A stretch of 64,000 nucleotides of DNA from Pseudomonas sp. JUb42 (GCF_024807945.1 NZ_JANUFD010000003.1:434001-498000), one strand, 5' to 3'; counted from the stretch's first letter, positions 24,837-34,630 are shown. A program made the numbers and translations. The notes: generated by a model from the letters alone, not told the origin.

Positions 24837-25760
24837 CTATGGTGAGGTGCTCAACCGATTGGCATACATCCGGCACTCCGCCACCAACGCCAGCAGATTG
24901 GGATCGCGCTCGCGGCTTTTGAGGAAGACGATGCCGATGTGTTGCTGCATGTGATAGCGCTGCTGCAACGGGATCAGGCGCACGCGGTTCTCATAGACAG
25001 CGGCGATGCGCCCCGGCAGCAGGGCGTAGCCGACGCCGGAGCTGACCATGCTCAGCAGGGTGAAGATGTCGTTAACCTGCATGGCCACCTTGGGCTCGAA
25101 GCCAGCCTGCTGAAAGACGCGGATGCCGTCACGATGGGTGGCGAAGCCCTGGGTCAGGGTGATGAAAGTGGCTTCGCGCAGGTCGCTGAGGTCGATCTCG
25201 CTGCGCTGGGAGAAGGGCGAGTCGGCAGGGACCGCGAGGAAGATATCGTCGCTGAACAGCGGCAGGTGCTCGCAGTCCGGATCGTTGACGCTCTCGTCCA
25301 GGGACACCAGGATTGCGTCCGCCTCCATGTTCTTGAGCTTGTAGAACAGGTCGATATTGGAGCCGAGGATCAGGTCGATATTCAGCTCGCTGCGCCTCAG
25401 CTTGAGGCCCATGATCAGCTGCGGCACGGTCTTCACAGTCAATGAATACAGGGCGCCGAGGCGAAAACGCGCCGCCGAGAAACCTGCGGCCTGACGGGTC
25501 AGTTCGACGGTGGCGAGCACGTCCTGGATCAGCTTCTGCGCACGTTCCTCCAGAACATAGGCGCTTTCCAGTGGCGTCAGGTTGCGGCCTTCGTGCTTGA
25601 ACAGCGGGCAGCGCAGGGCGCTTTCCAGGGAGTGGATGGCCCGATGCACGCTGACGTGGCTGGTCTGCAATTCCGCCGCCGCCCGAGCCAGATTGCCGGT
25701 GCGCATGAAGGCGAGAAAGATCTCCAGTTTCTTCAGGGTCAGTTCGTCGTCGATCTGCAT
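24837..25760 (-). CDS. LysR-family regulator, MdcR-like
   Basis: A 307-residue LysR regulator. The N-terminal helix-turn-helix is LTLKKLEIFLAFMRTGNLARAAAELQTSHVSVHRAIHSLE, followed by the linker helix and an effector domain (YSLTVKTVPQLIMGLKLRRSELNIDLILGSN). The wording is strikingly close to MdcR, regulator of malonate decarboxylase genes, but no mdc genes are nearby, so it may be a paralogue with another target. It is divergent from the hemolysin III gene with 120 bases between, which makes that gene a possible target. Effector unknown. Confidence 0.85.
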   Translation of the reverse strand: MQIDDELTLKKLEIFLAFMRTGNLARAAAELQTSHVSVHRAIHSLESALRCPLFKHEGRNLTPLESAYVLEERAQKLIQDVLATVELTRQAAGFSAARFRLGALYSLTVKTVPQLIMGLKLRRSELNIDLILGSNIDLFYKLKNMEADAILVSLDESVNDPDCEHLPLFSDDIFLAVPADSPFSQRSEIDLSDLREATFITLTQGFATHRDGIRVFQQAGFEPKVAMQVNDIFTLLSMVSSGVGYALLPGRIAAVYENRVRLIPLQQRYHMQQHIGIVFLKSRERDPNLLALVAECRMYANRLSTSP

Positions 25761-25880
25761 GGGTGGGTCTTCTTGTTTGAATACTGCCGATTGTGCCCAA
25801 GTCTCTCAGCGATGGCTGTACTTTTGCGGTCATAACCCGGAGCCTTGAGGCTCGTCGATTGAAATGGAGGTTGTGCGCGG

Positions 25881-26495
25881 ATGTATTACGGCGAGAAGTT
25901 CAACGCCTGGACTCACCTGGTAGGCGCGGTACTGGCCACTATCGGGGCGGTCTGGCTGTTGGTGATGGCAAGCCTGCATGGAGATGTCTGGAAGGTCGTC
26001 AGCATGGCGATCTATGGCGTGACCCTGGTCACCCTGTATAGCGCGTCCACCGTGTATCACAGCGTACGCGGGCGCGCGAAGGTGATCATGCAGAAGGTTG
26101 ATCACTTTTCGATCTATCTGCTGATTGCGGGCAGCTACACCCCGTTTTGTCTGGTCACCCTTCGTGGCCCGTGGGGCTGGACGCTGTTCGGCATCGTCTG
26201 GGGTTTAGCGCTGATCGGCATCCTGCAGGAGATCAAGCCACGTTCAGAGGCGCGGATCATGTCTCTGGTGATCTACGCGGTGATGGGCTGGATCGTGCTG
26301 GTGGCGGTCAAGCCGCTGTTGGCTGCGCTGGGCACGGCAGGCTTTACCTGGCTGGCGGCGGGCGGGGTGCTGTACACCGTGGGGATCATCTTCTTCGCCC
26401 GCGACCACATCACTCACTGGCACGGGATCTGGCACCTGTTCGTGGTTGCCGGGAGTTTGCTGCATTTTGTCGCGATTTGTTTTTATGTGTTGTGA
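25881..26495 (+). CDS. Hemolysin III-family (YqfA-like) membrane protein
   Basis: A 204-residue seven-helix membrane protein of the PAQR/hemolysin III group. MYYGEKFNAWTHLVGAVLA, STVYHSVRGRAKVIMQKVDHFSIYLLIAGSYTPF and the C-terminal HWHGIWHLFVVAGSLLHF carry the conserved histidines of a likely metal site. Despite the name, the bacterial proteins are thought to affect membrane lipid state rather than lyse cells. The ATG follows GGAGG. It is divergent from the LysR gene. Confidence 0.92.
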   Translation: MYYGEKFNAWTHLVGAVLATIGAVWLLVMASLHGDVWKVVSMAIYGVTLVTLYSASTVYHSVRGRAKVIMQKVDHFSIYLLIAGSYTPFCLVTLRGPWGWTLFGIVWGLALIGILQEIKPRSEARIMSLVIYAVMGWIVLVAVKPLLAALGTAGFTWLAAGGVLYTVGIIFFARDHITHWHGIWHLFVVAGSLLHFVAICFYVL

Positions 26496-26515
26496 ATACG
26501 CGTTGGGGTGAACTC

Positions 26516-26605
26516 TGTGGGAGCGAGGCTTGCCCGCGAAGATAGCGGCGCGGTGTACCTGATATTGCGCGTAACATTTGTTCGCGGGCAAGCCTCGCTC
26601 CAACG
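26516..26605. repeat. REP-type palindrome
   Basis: TGTGGGAGCGAGGCTTGCCC and GGGCAAGCCTCGCTCC arms, between the hemolysin III gene and the end of rsmE. Confidence 0.85.
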
Positions 26606-26614
26606 GGAAAAAGC

Positions 26615-27334
26615 TTAGAAATCCCCCCAAAGCTGCTGCGCCACGCTAAGCGCCACCACCGGCGCGGTTTCCGTGCGCAGCACGCGCGGGCCGAGGCGGG
26701 CGGCGTGGAAGCCGGCGTCCTGGGCCTGATCCACTTCTGCGTCGTTGAGGCCGCCTTCGGGGCCAATCAGGAACGCCAGGGTCGCCGGTTTCTCGTGGCT
26801 GACCAGTGGCTCGGCAACCGGATGCAGTACCAGCTTCAGATCAGCGCTGGTTTGCTTGAGCCATTCGGCCAATGGCACGGGCGGGTGAATCACCGGCACC
26901 ACTGAGCGCCCGCACTGCTCGCAGGCACTGATTGCGATCTGCTGCCAGTGAGCCTGGCGCTTTTCTGCGCGTTCATCCTTGAGCCGCACTTCACAGCGCT
27001 CGCTGACAATCGGGGTGATTTCGCTGACGCCCAGTTCCGTGGCTTTCTGAATTGCCCAGTCCATGCGCTCGCCACGAGACAGGCCCTGCCCCAGATGAAT
27101 GCGCAACGGTGACTCGATCTGCCCGGCAAAGCTCTCGTCGAGCTGGACCCGCACGCGCTTTTTGCCCACCTCCAGCAGCTTGCCGCGAAACTCAAAGCCT
27201 GAGCCGTCGAACAGTTGCAGGGCATCACCTTCGGCCATGCGCAGCACCCGGCCGATGTAGTGGGCCTGGGCCTCCGGCAGCTCGTGCTCGCCAAGGCTCA
27301 GGGGGGCGTCGATAAAGAAGCGGGACAGTCTCAT
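26615..27334 (-). CDS. rsmE: RsmE, 16S rRNA m3U1498 methyltransferase
   Basis: A 239-residue SPOUT methyltransferase. The N-terminal PUA-like part starts MRLSRFFIDAPLSLGEHELPEAQAHY. The trefoil-knot SAM site is made by LAFLIGPEGGLNDAEVDQA and LGPRVLRTETAPVVALS. Middle motif GLSRGERMDWAIQKATELGV is conserved. The ATG at 27334 is chosen over an upstream in-frame codon that adds ten unlike residues. It is transcribed with bioA upstream on the same strand, separated by a partial REP. Confidence 0.96.
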   Translation of the reverse strand: MRLSRFFIDAPLSLGEHELPEAQAHYIGRVLRMAEGDALQLFDGSGFEFRGKLLEVGKKRVRVQLDESFAGQIESPLRIHLGQGLSRGERMDWAIQKATELGVSEITPIVSERCEVRLKDERAEKRQAHWQQIAISACEQCGRSVVPVIHPPVPLAEWLKQTSADLKLVLHPVAEPLVSHEKPATLAFLIGPEGGLNDAEVDQAQDAGFHAARLGPRVLRTETAPVVALSVAQQLWGDF

Positions 27335-27381
27335 GGTGCGTCTCTGAGGTGTTGGTGGTGCCAACTGAATATATTGGATTA

Positions 27382-27475
27382 TGTGGGAGCCAATTGTGGG
27401 AGCGAATTCATTCGCGAAAGGGCCAGTACATCCGACGCATCTGTGTCGTCTGGAATAACGCCTTCGCGGATGATT
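27382..27475. repeat. Partial REP-type palindrome
   Basis: The left arm GTGGGAGCGAATTCATTCGCG is complete and has a duplicated half-copy at 27382. The right arm (CCTTCGCGGATGATTTGG) is degenerate and runs into the bioA stop. Confidence 0.6.
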
Positions 27476-27478
27476 TGG

Positions 27479-28885
27479 TTAACCCGGATCCCGGAAATTG
27501 GGATGGAAATCCTTGCGCACTGGCACGCTGATGCCGCTGCGGGTGGCAATGTCGATGCCTTCGCTGGCCACTTCGGCGAGGAAGTCGATCTGTTCCGGGG
27601 TGATCACGTAAGGCGGCAGGAAGTACACCACGCTGCCCAGCGGGCGCAGCAGGGCGCCGCGTTCCAGGGCGTGCTGGAAGACTTGCAGGCCGCGACGTTC
27701 CTGCCATGGGTAGGCGGTCTTGCTGGCCTTGTCCTGGACCATCTCGATGGCCAGGGCCATGCCGGTCTGGCGCACTTCGGCGACATGGGGGTGATCGACC
27801 AGGTGCGCCGTAGCCGTAGCCATACGCTGGGCCAGGGCCTTGTTGTTCTCGATGACGTTGTCTTGCTCGAAGATATCCAGGGTCGCCAGAGCCGCCGCGC
27901 ACGCCAGCGGGTTGCCGGTGTAGCTGTGGGAATGCAGGAAGGCGCGCAGGGTCGGGTAGTCGTCGTAGAAGGCGTCGTAGACCTCGTCGGTGGTCAGGCA
28001 CGCCGCCAGTGGCAGGTAGCCGCCGGTCAGGGCCTTGGACAGGCAGAGGAAGTCCGGGCGGATACCGGCCTGTTCGCAGGCGAACATGGTGCCGGTGCGG
28101 CCGAAGCCCACGGCGATCTCATCGTGAATCAGGTGCACGCCGTAGCGGTCGCAGGCCTCGCGCAGCAGCTTGAGGTAGATCGGGTCATACATGCGCATGC
28201 CGCCCGCGCCCTGGATCAGTGGCTCGACGATCACGGCGGCGACGCTAGCGTGATGTTCCGCCAGGGTCTGTTCCATGGCGGCGAACAGGGTGCGCGAGTG
28301 TTCTTCCCAGCTCACACCCTCTGGACGGAAGTAGCAGTCCGGGCTCGGCACCTTGATGGTGTCCATCAACAGGGTCTTGTAGGTCTCGGTGAACAGCGGC
28401 ACATCGCCCACCGACATCGCCGCTATGGTTTCGCCGTGGTAGCTGTTGCTCAGGGTGACGAAGCGTTTCTTCTCGGGCTTGCCGCGATTGAGCCAGTAGT
28501 GAAAGCTCATTTTCAACGCGACTTCGATGCAGGACGAGCCATTATCGGCGTAGAAGCAACGTGTCAGGCCTTCCGGCGTAAGTTTGACCAGGCGCTCGGA
28601 CAACTCGATCACCGGCTGATGGCTGAAGCCGGCGAGGATCACATGCTCCAACTGATCGACCTGATCCTTGATGCGTTGGTTGATGCGCGGGTTGGCGTGG
28701 CCGAACACGTTGACCCACCAAGAGCTGACGGCGTCCAGATAACGCTTGCCTTCGAAGTCTTCCAGCCAGACCCCTTCGCCACGCTTGATCGGGATCAGCG
28801 GCAGGTTTTCGTGGTCTTTCATCTGGGTGCAGGGGTGCCACAGGACCGCGAGGTCGCGTTGCATCCACTGGTTATTCAGGCCCAT
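27479..28885 (-). CDS. bioA: BioA, adenosylmethionine-8-amino-7-oxononanoate aminotransferase
   Basis: A 468-residue class III PLP aminotransferase that makes diaminopelargonate for biotin, using SAM as amino donor. DLAVLWHPCTQMKDH, DAVSSWWVNVFGHANPRIN, NGSSCIEVALKMSFHYW, HDEIAVGFGRTGTMFACEQ and the PLP lysine in CLSKALTGGYLPL are present. The ATG at 28885 has AGGAG seven bases upstream; the frame extends nine codons further but lacks a ribosome site. The other bio genes are not in the window. It is divergent from the amine oxidase gene. Confidence 0.96.
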   Translation of the reverse strand: MGLNNQWMQRDLAVLWHPCTQMKDHENLPLIPIKRGEGVWLEDFEGKRYLDAVSSWWVNVFGHANPRINQRIKDQVDQLEHVILAGFSHQPVIELSERLVKLTPEGLTRCFYADNGSSCIEVALKMSFHYWLNRGKPEKKRFVTLSNSYHGETIAAMSVGDVPLFTETYKTLLMDTIKVPSPDCYFRPEGVSWEEHSRTLFAAMEQTLAEHHASVAAVIVEPLIQGAGGMRMYDPIYLKLLREACDRYGVHLIHDEIAVGFGRTGTMFACEQAGIRPDFLCLSKALTGGYLPLAACLTTDEVYDAFYDDYPTLRAFLHSHSYTGNPLACAAALATLDIFEQDNVIENNKALAQRMATATAHLVDHPHVAEVRQTGMALAIEMVQDKASKTAYPWQERRGLQVFQHALERGALLRPLGSVVYFLPPYVITPEQIDFLAEVASEGIDIATRSGISVPVRKDFHPNFRDPG

Positions 28886-29099
28886 CGGTAATCTCCTGGT
28901 GGCGACTCGCATGACGCGAGGGCGAACAATCGGGCAAGCCTATGCAATGCCTGCCTGCGGGACAACCTCTTGTACCAATTGAGTGACATTCGTCGCCGGG
29001 CGGACATTGCTGGTAGCGCTTGCGGCGCTGACGTATCCTTCGCGCCGATCCTGGACCCTGTCGTCCGAAGTTTCTTACGTTTATCTCGGAGTTTGCCGA

Positions 29100-30881
29100 A
29101 TGCTTTCTGGTTGGCTGCGCGCCTGTGCGCTGTTGATGGTAGGGCTGGTCAGTGCGTCTGCACTGGCAGCTGAAAAACAACACACCGCCATAGTGGTAGG
29201 CGCCGGCATGGCCGGCCTGACGACGGCATATGAACTTCAGGCCAAAGGCTGGCAGGTCACCCTGCTCGAAGCCCGGCCGACCCTGGGTGGTCGCTCGGCC
29301 CTGGCGAGCAGCGAGTGGATCGGCAATGCCAAGGTCCAGCCGGTGCTCAATCAGTACCTGGATCGCTTCAAGGTCCAGAGCGTGCCTGCGCCGGAATTCG
29401 TCCGTACCCCCGGCTATCTGATTGATGGCAGCTATTTCACTGCCGCCGATCTCGCGGTCAAACAGCCGGAGACCGCTGCAGCTCTCAAGCGTTACGAAGA
29501 AACCCTGGATAACCTGGCACGCTCCATCGATGATCCGCAGAACCCCGCGTCGAACAACACCCTGTTCGCCCTGGATCAGATCAACGTCGCCAACTGGCTG
29601 GATCGCCTGACCCTGCCGACCACTGCCCGCCAGTTGATCAATCAGGAAATCCGCAGCCGTTACGACGAGCCTTCGCGCCTGTCGCTGTTGTATTTCGCCC
29701 AGCAGTCGAAAGTCTATCGCGGTGTCGATGACCGCGACCTGCGCGCTGCCCGTCTGCCCGGCGGTAGCGGTGTCCTGGCCGAGGCCTTTGCCAAGCAGAT
29801 CAAGACCATCAAGACCAACTCGCCGGTATCGGCGATTTCCCAGGACAAGGACGGCGTGACGGTCAAGGTCGGCGCGGTCGGTTATCAGGCCGACTACCTG
29901 GTGCTGGCGGTGCCGTTGCGTGCCCTGGGCAATATCCAGATGACTCCGGCCCTGGATGCCCAGCATCAGGGCGCTCTGAAGAGCACCAACTACGGTTGGC
30001 GCGACCAGATCATGCTCAAGTTCAAGACTCCGGTCTGGGACAGCAAGGCGCGCATGTCCGGTGAAACCTTCAGCAACACCGGTCTGGGCATGTTGTGGAT
30101 CGAGCCCGCGCTCAAGGGCGGCGCCAACGTCATCATTAACCTGTCCGGCGACAATGCGCGCCTGATGCAGGCCTTTGGCGACAAGCAGTTGGTGGATCAG
30201 GTGCTGATTCGCTTCCACAACTTCTTCCCGCAGGCCCGTGGCGCGTTTACCGGTTACGAGATTCGTCGCTACAGCACCGATCCTTCGATCACCGGCTCCT
30301 ACCTGGCCTTCGGCCCAGGGCAGATCAGCAAATACTGGCGTCTGTGGGAAAAGCCGATCCAGCGCGTAGCCTTTGCCGGTGAGCACACTGATCCTCTGTA
30401 CCCTGGCACCCTGGAAGGCGCCCTGCGCAGCGGTCAGCGTGCAGCCAATCAGTTGCAGGACCTGGCTGCTGGCAAGACCCTGGACGTGATCAAGGTCGGC
30501 CCACAGGCTCCGGCTCCAGCCAAACCTGTGGAAACCAAGAAGGCTGACGACGAGCCGGGCTTCTTCTCCCGTCTGTTCGGTGGCAAGGCCGCCGAGAAGG
30601 CACCTGAGCCGATTCCTGCACCAGTGCCTGCCCCCGCTCCGGCTCCGGAACCTGTGCCTGCACCGGTAGCGCCGGTCGTGGCGCCGGTGGTTGCTCCTGC
30701 CAAGACGGCGGAGCCTGCCAAGAAAGCGCCTGCGCACAAACCCGCAGTGAAGAAAGAGCCCGTCAAGAAAGAACCGGCGAAAAAAGACGCTGCCAAGAAA
30801 GAAGCGGCCCCGGCCCACAAGGCTCCGGCGAAAAAGGCCGAGCCGGCCAAGACGCCAGCGGCAACCGACGTGAAGAACTGA
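29100..30881 (+). CDS. Exported FAD-dependent amine oxidase with Lys/Pro/Ala tail
   Basis: A 593-residue flavin oxidase. A signal peptide (MLSGWLRACALLMVGLVSASALAAE) precedes the FAD-binding VVGAGMAGLTTAYELQAKG. The monoamine-oxidase fold continues to the C-terminal flavin motif AFAGEHTDPLYPGTLEGALRSG near residue 450. The final 120 residues are unusual: DDEPGFFSRLFGGKAAEK, then Pro/Ala repeats, then AlgP-like Lys/Ala/Pro repeats (KKEPVKKEPAKKDAAKK). The ATG at 29100 follows GGAG and starts the signal peptide, so the longer frame from 28983 is rejected. A strong terminator follows. Substrate amine and final location are unknown. Confidence 0.87.
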   Translation: MLSGWLRACALLMVGLVSASALAAEKQHTAIVVGAGMAGLTTAYELQAKGWQVTLLEARPTLGGRSALASSEWIGNAKVQPVLNQYLDRFKVQSVPAPEFVRTPGYLIDGSYFTAADLAVKQPETAAALKRYEETLDNLARSIDDPQNPASNNTLFALDQINVANWLDRLTLPTTARQLINQEIRSRYDEPSRLSLLYFAQQSKVYRGVDDRDLRAARLPGGSGVLAEAFAKQIKTIKTNSPVSAISQDKDGVTVKVGAVGYQADYLVLAVPLRALGNIQMTPALDAQHQGALKSTNYGWRDQIMLKFKTPVWDSKARMSGETFSNTGLGMLWIEPALKGGANVIINLSGDNARLMQAFGDKQLVDQVLIRFHNFFPQARGAFTGYEIRRYSTDPSITGSYLAFGPGQISKYWRLWEKPIQRVAFAGEHTDPLYPGTLEGALRSGQRAANQLQDLAAGKTLDVIKVGPQAPAPAKPVETKKADDEPGFFSRLFGGKAAEKAPEPIPAPVPAPAPAPEPVPAPVAPVVAPVVAPAKTAEPAKKAPAHKPAVKKEPVKKEPAKKDAAKKEAAPAHKAPAKKAEPAKTPAATDVKN

Positions 30882-30908
30882 TCGGCTGCCATTGAGCTGA
30901 AGCACTGA

Positions 30909-30943
30909 AAAGCGCGACCTCCTACAGGTCGCGCTTTTTTTTG
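30909..30943 (+). terminator. Intrinsic terminator after amine oxidase gene
   Basis: Stem AAGCGCGACCT / AGGTCGCGCTT with loop CCTAC and eight T residues. Confidence 0.9.
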
Positions 30944-31227
30944 TGCAGGAAAAATCGTCTATATGTGTAGGTCACTTATAGCCGTTCATCCGCATCCTGA
31001 AGCCGGTGGTCATGGCGTTGTTTTGTTGGCCCCGGATAATCCGGATGCTCGGCGGGCAAATTCGTTTATGTCCGACCAGGGTGGGGTTACGTGCGTCAGG
31101 ACGGCGACATCGGAAAGCACGGCGGTTTTGTAACAATCGAAATGTTCGATGGTTCAGAGCAAGAATTTGCGCTTTCATTCGATAGATAAAAAGCTAGTCT
31201 GTGACCAACTTATACAAGGTATCGGCG
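30944..31227. other. Intergenic interval without recognisable gene
   Basis: No convincing ORF on either strand. It holds one small perfect inverted repeat, ATCGAA-ATG-TTCGAT (31136-31150), about 80 bases before the cytochrome b561 start, which may be an operator. The remainder is presumably the b561-yceI promoter region. Confidence 0.4.
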
Positions 31228-31776
31228 ATGCAACTGAAGAACTCCTCCTCTCGATACGGTCTGGTCAGCATGCTGTTGCACTGGGGCGTGGCCATTGCAG
31301 TATTTGGTCTGTTTGCGTTGGGTTTGTGGATGGTCGGTCTGGGTTATTACGACACATGGCGCAAGGCCGGCCCTGATCTGCACAAGAGCATCGGCCTGAC
31401 CCTGTTCGCGGTGATGTTGATCCGCGTGGTCTGGCGCCTGCTTAGCCCGCCGCCACCGCCATTGGCCAGTTATGGCAAGTGGACGCGTATCGGCGCGGCG
31501 TTTGGCCATTTGTTTCTGTATGTCGGCTTGTTTGCCGTGATGTTCGCCGGGTATCTCATTTCCACCGCCGACGGTGTGGGGATCTCGGTGTTTGGCCTGT
31601 TCGATGTACCCGCGCTGATCAGCGGCCTGCCGGATCAGGCGGACAACGCGGGTGTCGTACACCTTTATCTGGCTTGGGTTCTCGTGATCTTCGCGGGGCT
31701 TCATGGTCTTGCAGCACTGAAACACCACTTTATCGATCGTGATGTGACCCTCAAGCGCATGCTGGGTCGCAGCTAG
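31228..31776 (+). CDS. Cytochrome b561 paired with YceI
   Basis: A 182-residue four-helix membrane cytochrome b. Candidate haem ligands are His in SMLLHWGVAIAVF, DLHKSIGLTL, VVHLYLAWVL and GLHGLAALKHHFI. Such cytochromes are often encoded just before YceI, as here, and may exchange electrons with ubiquinol. The ATG at 31228 follows AAGG; the in-frame GTG at 31201 is rejected. The stop is 27 bases before yceI. Confidence 0.92.
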   Translation: MQLKNSSSRYGLVSMLLHWGVAIAVFGLFALGLWMVGLGYYDTWRKAGPDLHKSIGLTLFAVMLIRVVWRLLSPPPPPLASYGKWTRIGAAFGHLFLYVGLFAVMFAGYLISTADGVGISVFGLFDVPALISGLPDQADNAGVVHLYLAWVLVIFAGLHGLAALKHHFIDRDVTLKRMLGRS

Positions 31777-31803
31777 TTGTTCAACCCTAATAGGAAGAAA
31801 AGC

Positions 31804-32400
31804 ATGTTGAAGAAGTCTCTCGCCGCTCTGGCACTGGGTACCGCACTGTTCACCGCTGGCCAGGCCATGGCTGCTGACTACACCATCGATAAAGAAGGTC
31901 AGCACGCCTTCATCGATTTCACCATCAGCCACCTGGGCTACAGCTTCATCCACGGTACTTTCAAGGACTGGACCGGTACGTTCAGCTTTGATGCTGCCAA
32001 GCCTGAAGACAGCAAAATCAGCATCGACGTGAAAACCGCCAGCGTTTTCACCAACCATGCCGAACGTGACAAGCACATCAGCAGCAAGGACTTCCTGGAC
32101 GTCGCCACTTACCCGGACGCCAAGTTCGTCTCCACCAAAGTCGCGCCTACCGGCAAGAATGCTGACGGCAAAGTCACCGCTGACGTAACCGGTGACCTGA
32201 CTCTGCACGGTGTGACCAAGCCAGTTGTGGTCAAGGCCACTTTCAACGGCGAAGGCAAGGATCCATGGGGCGGCTATCGTGCCGGCTTCAACGGTACTAC
32301 TTCGATCAAGCGTTCTGATTTCGGCAAGATGATGGACCTGGGTCCACAGTCCGACACCATGGAACTGAACATCTCGTTCGAAGGCGTCAAGGCTAAGTAA
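31804..32400 (+). CDS. YceI-family periplasmic isoprenoid-binding protein
   Basis: A 198-residue protein with a signal peptide ending QAMAAD, then the YceI lipocalin-like fold: [60 protein letters not shown] and [13 protein letters not shown]. Family members bind polyisoprenoid such as ubiquinone-8 or its precursors in a beta-barrel. The ATG follows AGGAAG. Operon with the preceding cytochrome b561 suggests a redox or quinone-carrier role. A bidirectional terminator follows. Confidence 0.95.
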   Translation: MLKKSLAALALGTALFTAGQAMAADYTIDKEGQHAFIDFTISHLGYSFIHGTFKDWTGTFSFDAAKPEDSKISIDVKTASVFTNHAERDKHISSKDFLDVATYPDAKFVSTKVAPTGKNADGKVTADVTGDLTLHGVTKPVVVKATFNGEGKDPWGGYRAGFNGTTSIKRSDFGKMMDLGPQSDTMELNISFEGVKAK

Positions 32401-32416
32401 TTGCGCTTGGTTTGAG

Positions 32417-32450
32417 CAAAAAAAAGCCGACCTCAGGTCGGCTGTTTTAT
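32417..32450. terminator. Bidirectional terminator between yceI and rhlE
   Basis: Stem AGCCGACC / GGTCGGCT with loop TCA, with an A run on one side and TGTTTT on the other. It can end both the yceI and the convergent rhlE messages. Confidence 0.85.
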
Positions 32451-32454
32451 TCCC

Positions 32455-32508
32455 GTAGGAGCGGCTTCAGCCGCGAGAGCATCCTACCGGCTAAAGCAGG
32501 TCCTACAG
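32455..32508. repeat. Short REP-type palindrome
   Basis: GTAGGAGCGGCTTCAGCCGC with a degenerate right arm TCCTAC near 32490-32507; it is a third REP class in this window. Confidence 0.6.
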
Positions 32509-32518
32509 TCTGTGGCAA

Positions 32519-34426
32519 TCAGCTATCGCGATTACGCGTCAGCAGTGCCGGCTTTTCACCGCGCGGGCGGCTTGGCAACTGATCGAGCTGTTCGGGCGAC
32601 GGGAAGCGATCGCTTTTCGACTCCTTGTGCACGATCTTCGGTTGCGGCTGGCCGTCACGGGCGCCGCGTACCGCAGGCTCCTGACGTGGCTGGTCATCAG
32701 TACGGGCCGGGCGACGGTTGCGTGGCTGGTCTTCGCGACGAGCCTGGCCATCACGGCCTGCACCGCCGCCCGAACCATTGCGTGGACCGTTGCGCTTGGC
32801 AGCCGGTGCGCCTGCACCCGTGGTGGCACCGCCACCGGTGTTGCTGCGTGGGCCGCGACCTGGGGCCGCGCCACCGCGTGGTGCGCCTGCACCGGCGCCC
32901 GGAGCTGCCGGAGCGCCTGGGCGACGACCACGGCTCTGATTCTTGTTCTGGTACGGGCTGACGTAGTCAGCGCGGTTTCCGAAGTTATCCACTTCGTCAT
33001 CCAGGAACTCGTCGGGAGCACGATCAGCGGTCGGGCGTGGAGCTGCTGCGCGTTGTTCGCCGCGTGGCGTACCTTCGCGTGGCTTCTGCTCACGAGGCTG
33101 ACGCGCCGGGCGCACGCCTGCTGCCGCGGCTGCCGGCTTTTCCTTGCCTTTATCCTTACCCTTGTCCTTGCGGCCGCCGCTGTTGCTGGCGGCGCCTTCG
33201 CCACGTGGCGCACGGGCGGCACGTGGGTTGCGCACATCCGGGCGCTCGCGCACTTCGGGTTTCTCGGCTTCAACGGCCGTGATATCGAAGCCCATCAGAT
33301 CGCCATCGGCGATTTTCTGCTTGGTCATGCGCTCGATGCTTTTCAACAGCTTTTCTTCGTCCGGCGCGACCAGGGAGATCGCCTCGCCGTTACGACCGGC
33401 ACGGCCAGTCCGGCCGATGCGGTGCACATAGTCTTCGTCGACGTTAGGCAGCTCGAAGTTGACCACATGCGGCAACTGGTCGATATCCAGGCCGCGGGCG
33501 GCGATATCGGTGGCGACCATGATCCGCACTTCACCGGCCTTGAAGTCGGCCAGGGCTTTGGTGCGAGCGTTCTGGCTCTTGTTACCGTGGATCGCCACGG
33601 CGCTGAGACCATGCTTGTCCAGGTATTCGGCCAGGCGGTTGGCGCCGTGCTTGGTGCGAGTGAACACCAGCACCTGCTCCCAAGCACCCTTGGTGATCAG
33701 GTGGGCCAGCAGCGAACGCTTGTGGTTGGCCGGCAGGCGGAACACCCGTTGCTCGATACGCTCGACCGTGGTGTTCGGCGGCGTGACTTCGATGCGCTCG
33801 GGGTTGTGCAGCAGCTTGCCGGCCAGGGCGGTGATGTCGCTGGAGAACGTTGCCGAGAACAGCAGGTTCTGGCGTTTGGCTGGCAGGCGTGCGAGGACTT
33901 TCTTCACGTCATGGACAAAGCCCATGTCGAGCATGCGGTCGGCTTCGTCGAGAACAAGAATCTCAACGTGGGACAGATCGACGCTGCCCTGGCCGGCCAG
34001 ATCGAGCAAGCGACCCGGGCAGGCAACCAGTACGTCGACGCCACGGGCCATGGCCTGGACCTGCGGGTTCATGCCGACACCGCCGAAAATGCAGGCGCTG
34101 ACGAACTTCAGGTCGCGGGCGTACAGCTTGAAGCTGTCATGCACTTGGGCTGCGAGTTCGCGAGTCGGGGTCAGGACCAGTACGCGCGGTTGGCGCGGGC
34201 CGTGACGCTGGGATTTGTCCGGATGACCATTGGGGAACAGCCGCTCCAGGATCGGGAGGGCGAAGCCGCCGGTTTTACCAGTACCTGTCTGAGCCGCAAC
34301 CATCAGGTCGCGACCTTGCAACACGGCGGGAATTGCCCGCTGTTGCACCGGGGTAGGCTGGGTATAGCCCGCTGCCTCGATGGCGCGGACTAAAGCCTCG
34401 GAGAGACCGAGGGAAGCAAAGGACAT
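32519..34426 (-). CDS. rhlE: RhlE-type DEAD-box RNA helicase
   Basis: A 635-residue ATP-dependent RNA helicase. Residues 1-370 hold the full core: Q motif [11 protein letters not shown], motif [23 protein letters not shown], motif II DEAD, motif [17 protein letters not shown] and motif [13 protein letters not shown]. The last 240 residues are a basic, disordered tail of Arg/Gly/Ala/Pro with [11 protein letters not shown] and many RG pairs, typical of RNA-binding extensions. A likely -10 box (TATACT) lies at 34631-34636, implying a 5' untranslated region near 200 nt. Roles in ribosome assembly, cold growth or RNA decay are known for the family; which applies here is not shown. Confidence 0.94.
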   Translation of the reverse strand: MSFASLGLSEALVRAIEAAGYTQPTPVQQRAIPAVLQGRDLMVAAQTGTGKTGGFALPILERLFPNGHPDKSQRHGPRQPRVLVLTPTRELAAQVHDSFKLYARDLKFVSACIFGGVGMNPQVQAMARGVDVLVACPGRLLDLAGQGSVDLSHVEILVLDEADRMLDMGFVHDVKKVLARLPAKRQNLLFSATFSSDITALAGKLLHNPERIEVTPPNTTVERIEQRVFRLPANHKRSLLAHLITKGAWEQVLVFTRTKHGANRLAEYLDKHGLSAVAIHGNKSQNARTKALADFKAGEVRIMVATDIAARGLDIDQLPHVVNFELPNVDEDYVHRIGRTGRAGRNGEAISLVAPDEEKLLKSIERMTKQKIADGDLMGFDITAVEAEKPEVRERPDVRNPRAARAPRGEGAASNSGGRKDKGKDKGKEKPAAAAAGVRPARQPREQKPREGTPRGEQRAAAPRPTADRAPDEFLDDEVDNFGNRADYVSPYQNKNQSRGRRPGAPAAPGAGAGAPRGGAAPGRGPRSNTGGGATTGAGAPAAKRNGPRNGSGGGAGRDGQARREDQPRNRRPARTDDQPRQEPAVRGARDGQPQPKIVHKESKSDRFPSPEQLDQLPSRPRGEKPALLTRNRDS

Positions 34427-34630
34427 GAGTAATCCTGTTCTAAGTGAGGGCTTGGCCCAATGGGAGATCTTGCCCGGCGCGAATGGCGACGAAGTCGCGA
34501 TCCCGTCCGGTCCTGCGGGGCCTCAAGGTCATCTCGGGACATCAGCGCGGAGAAGAAGATGCGCTTTTGGCGTGTCGAGATGCCTGTTGCAAGACCGAGC
34601 GTCCGGGCGTGAGCCTGGCGGGAAGGCCGG

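Noticed and set aside
28872..30905. 677-codon minus-strand frame opposite the amine oxidase
   Set aside because: Arg/His/Gly-rich shadow of a real gene with full FAD motifs on the other strand.
31136..31150. ATCGAA-ATG-TTCGAT as a defined operator
   Set aside because: Arms are only six bases and no regulator is nearby, so it is recorded only as part of the intergenic description.
32627..34393. 588-codon plus-strand frame opposite rhlE
   Set aside because: Shadow of the helicase; it follows the codon bias of the opposite strand and lacks a start context.
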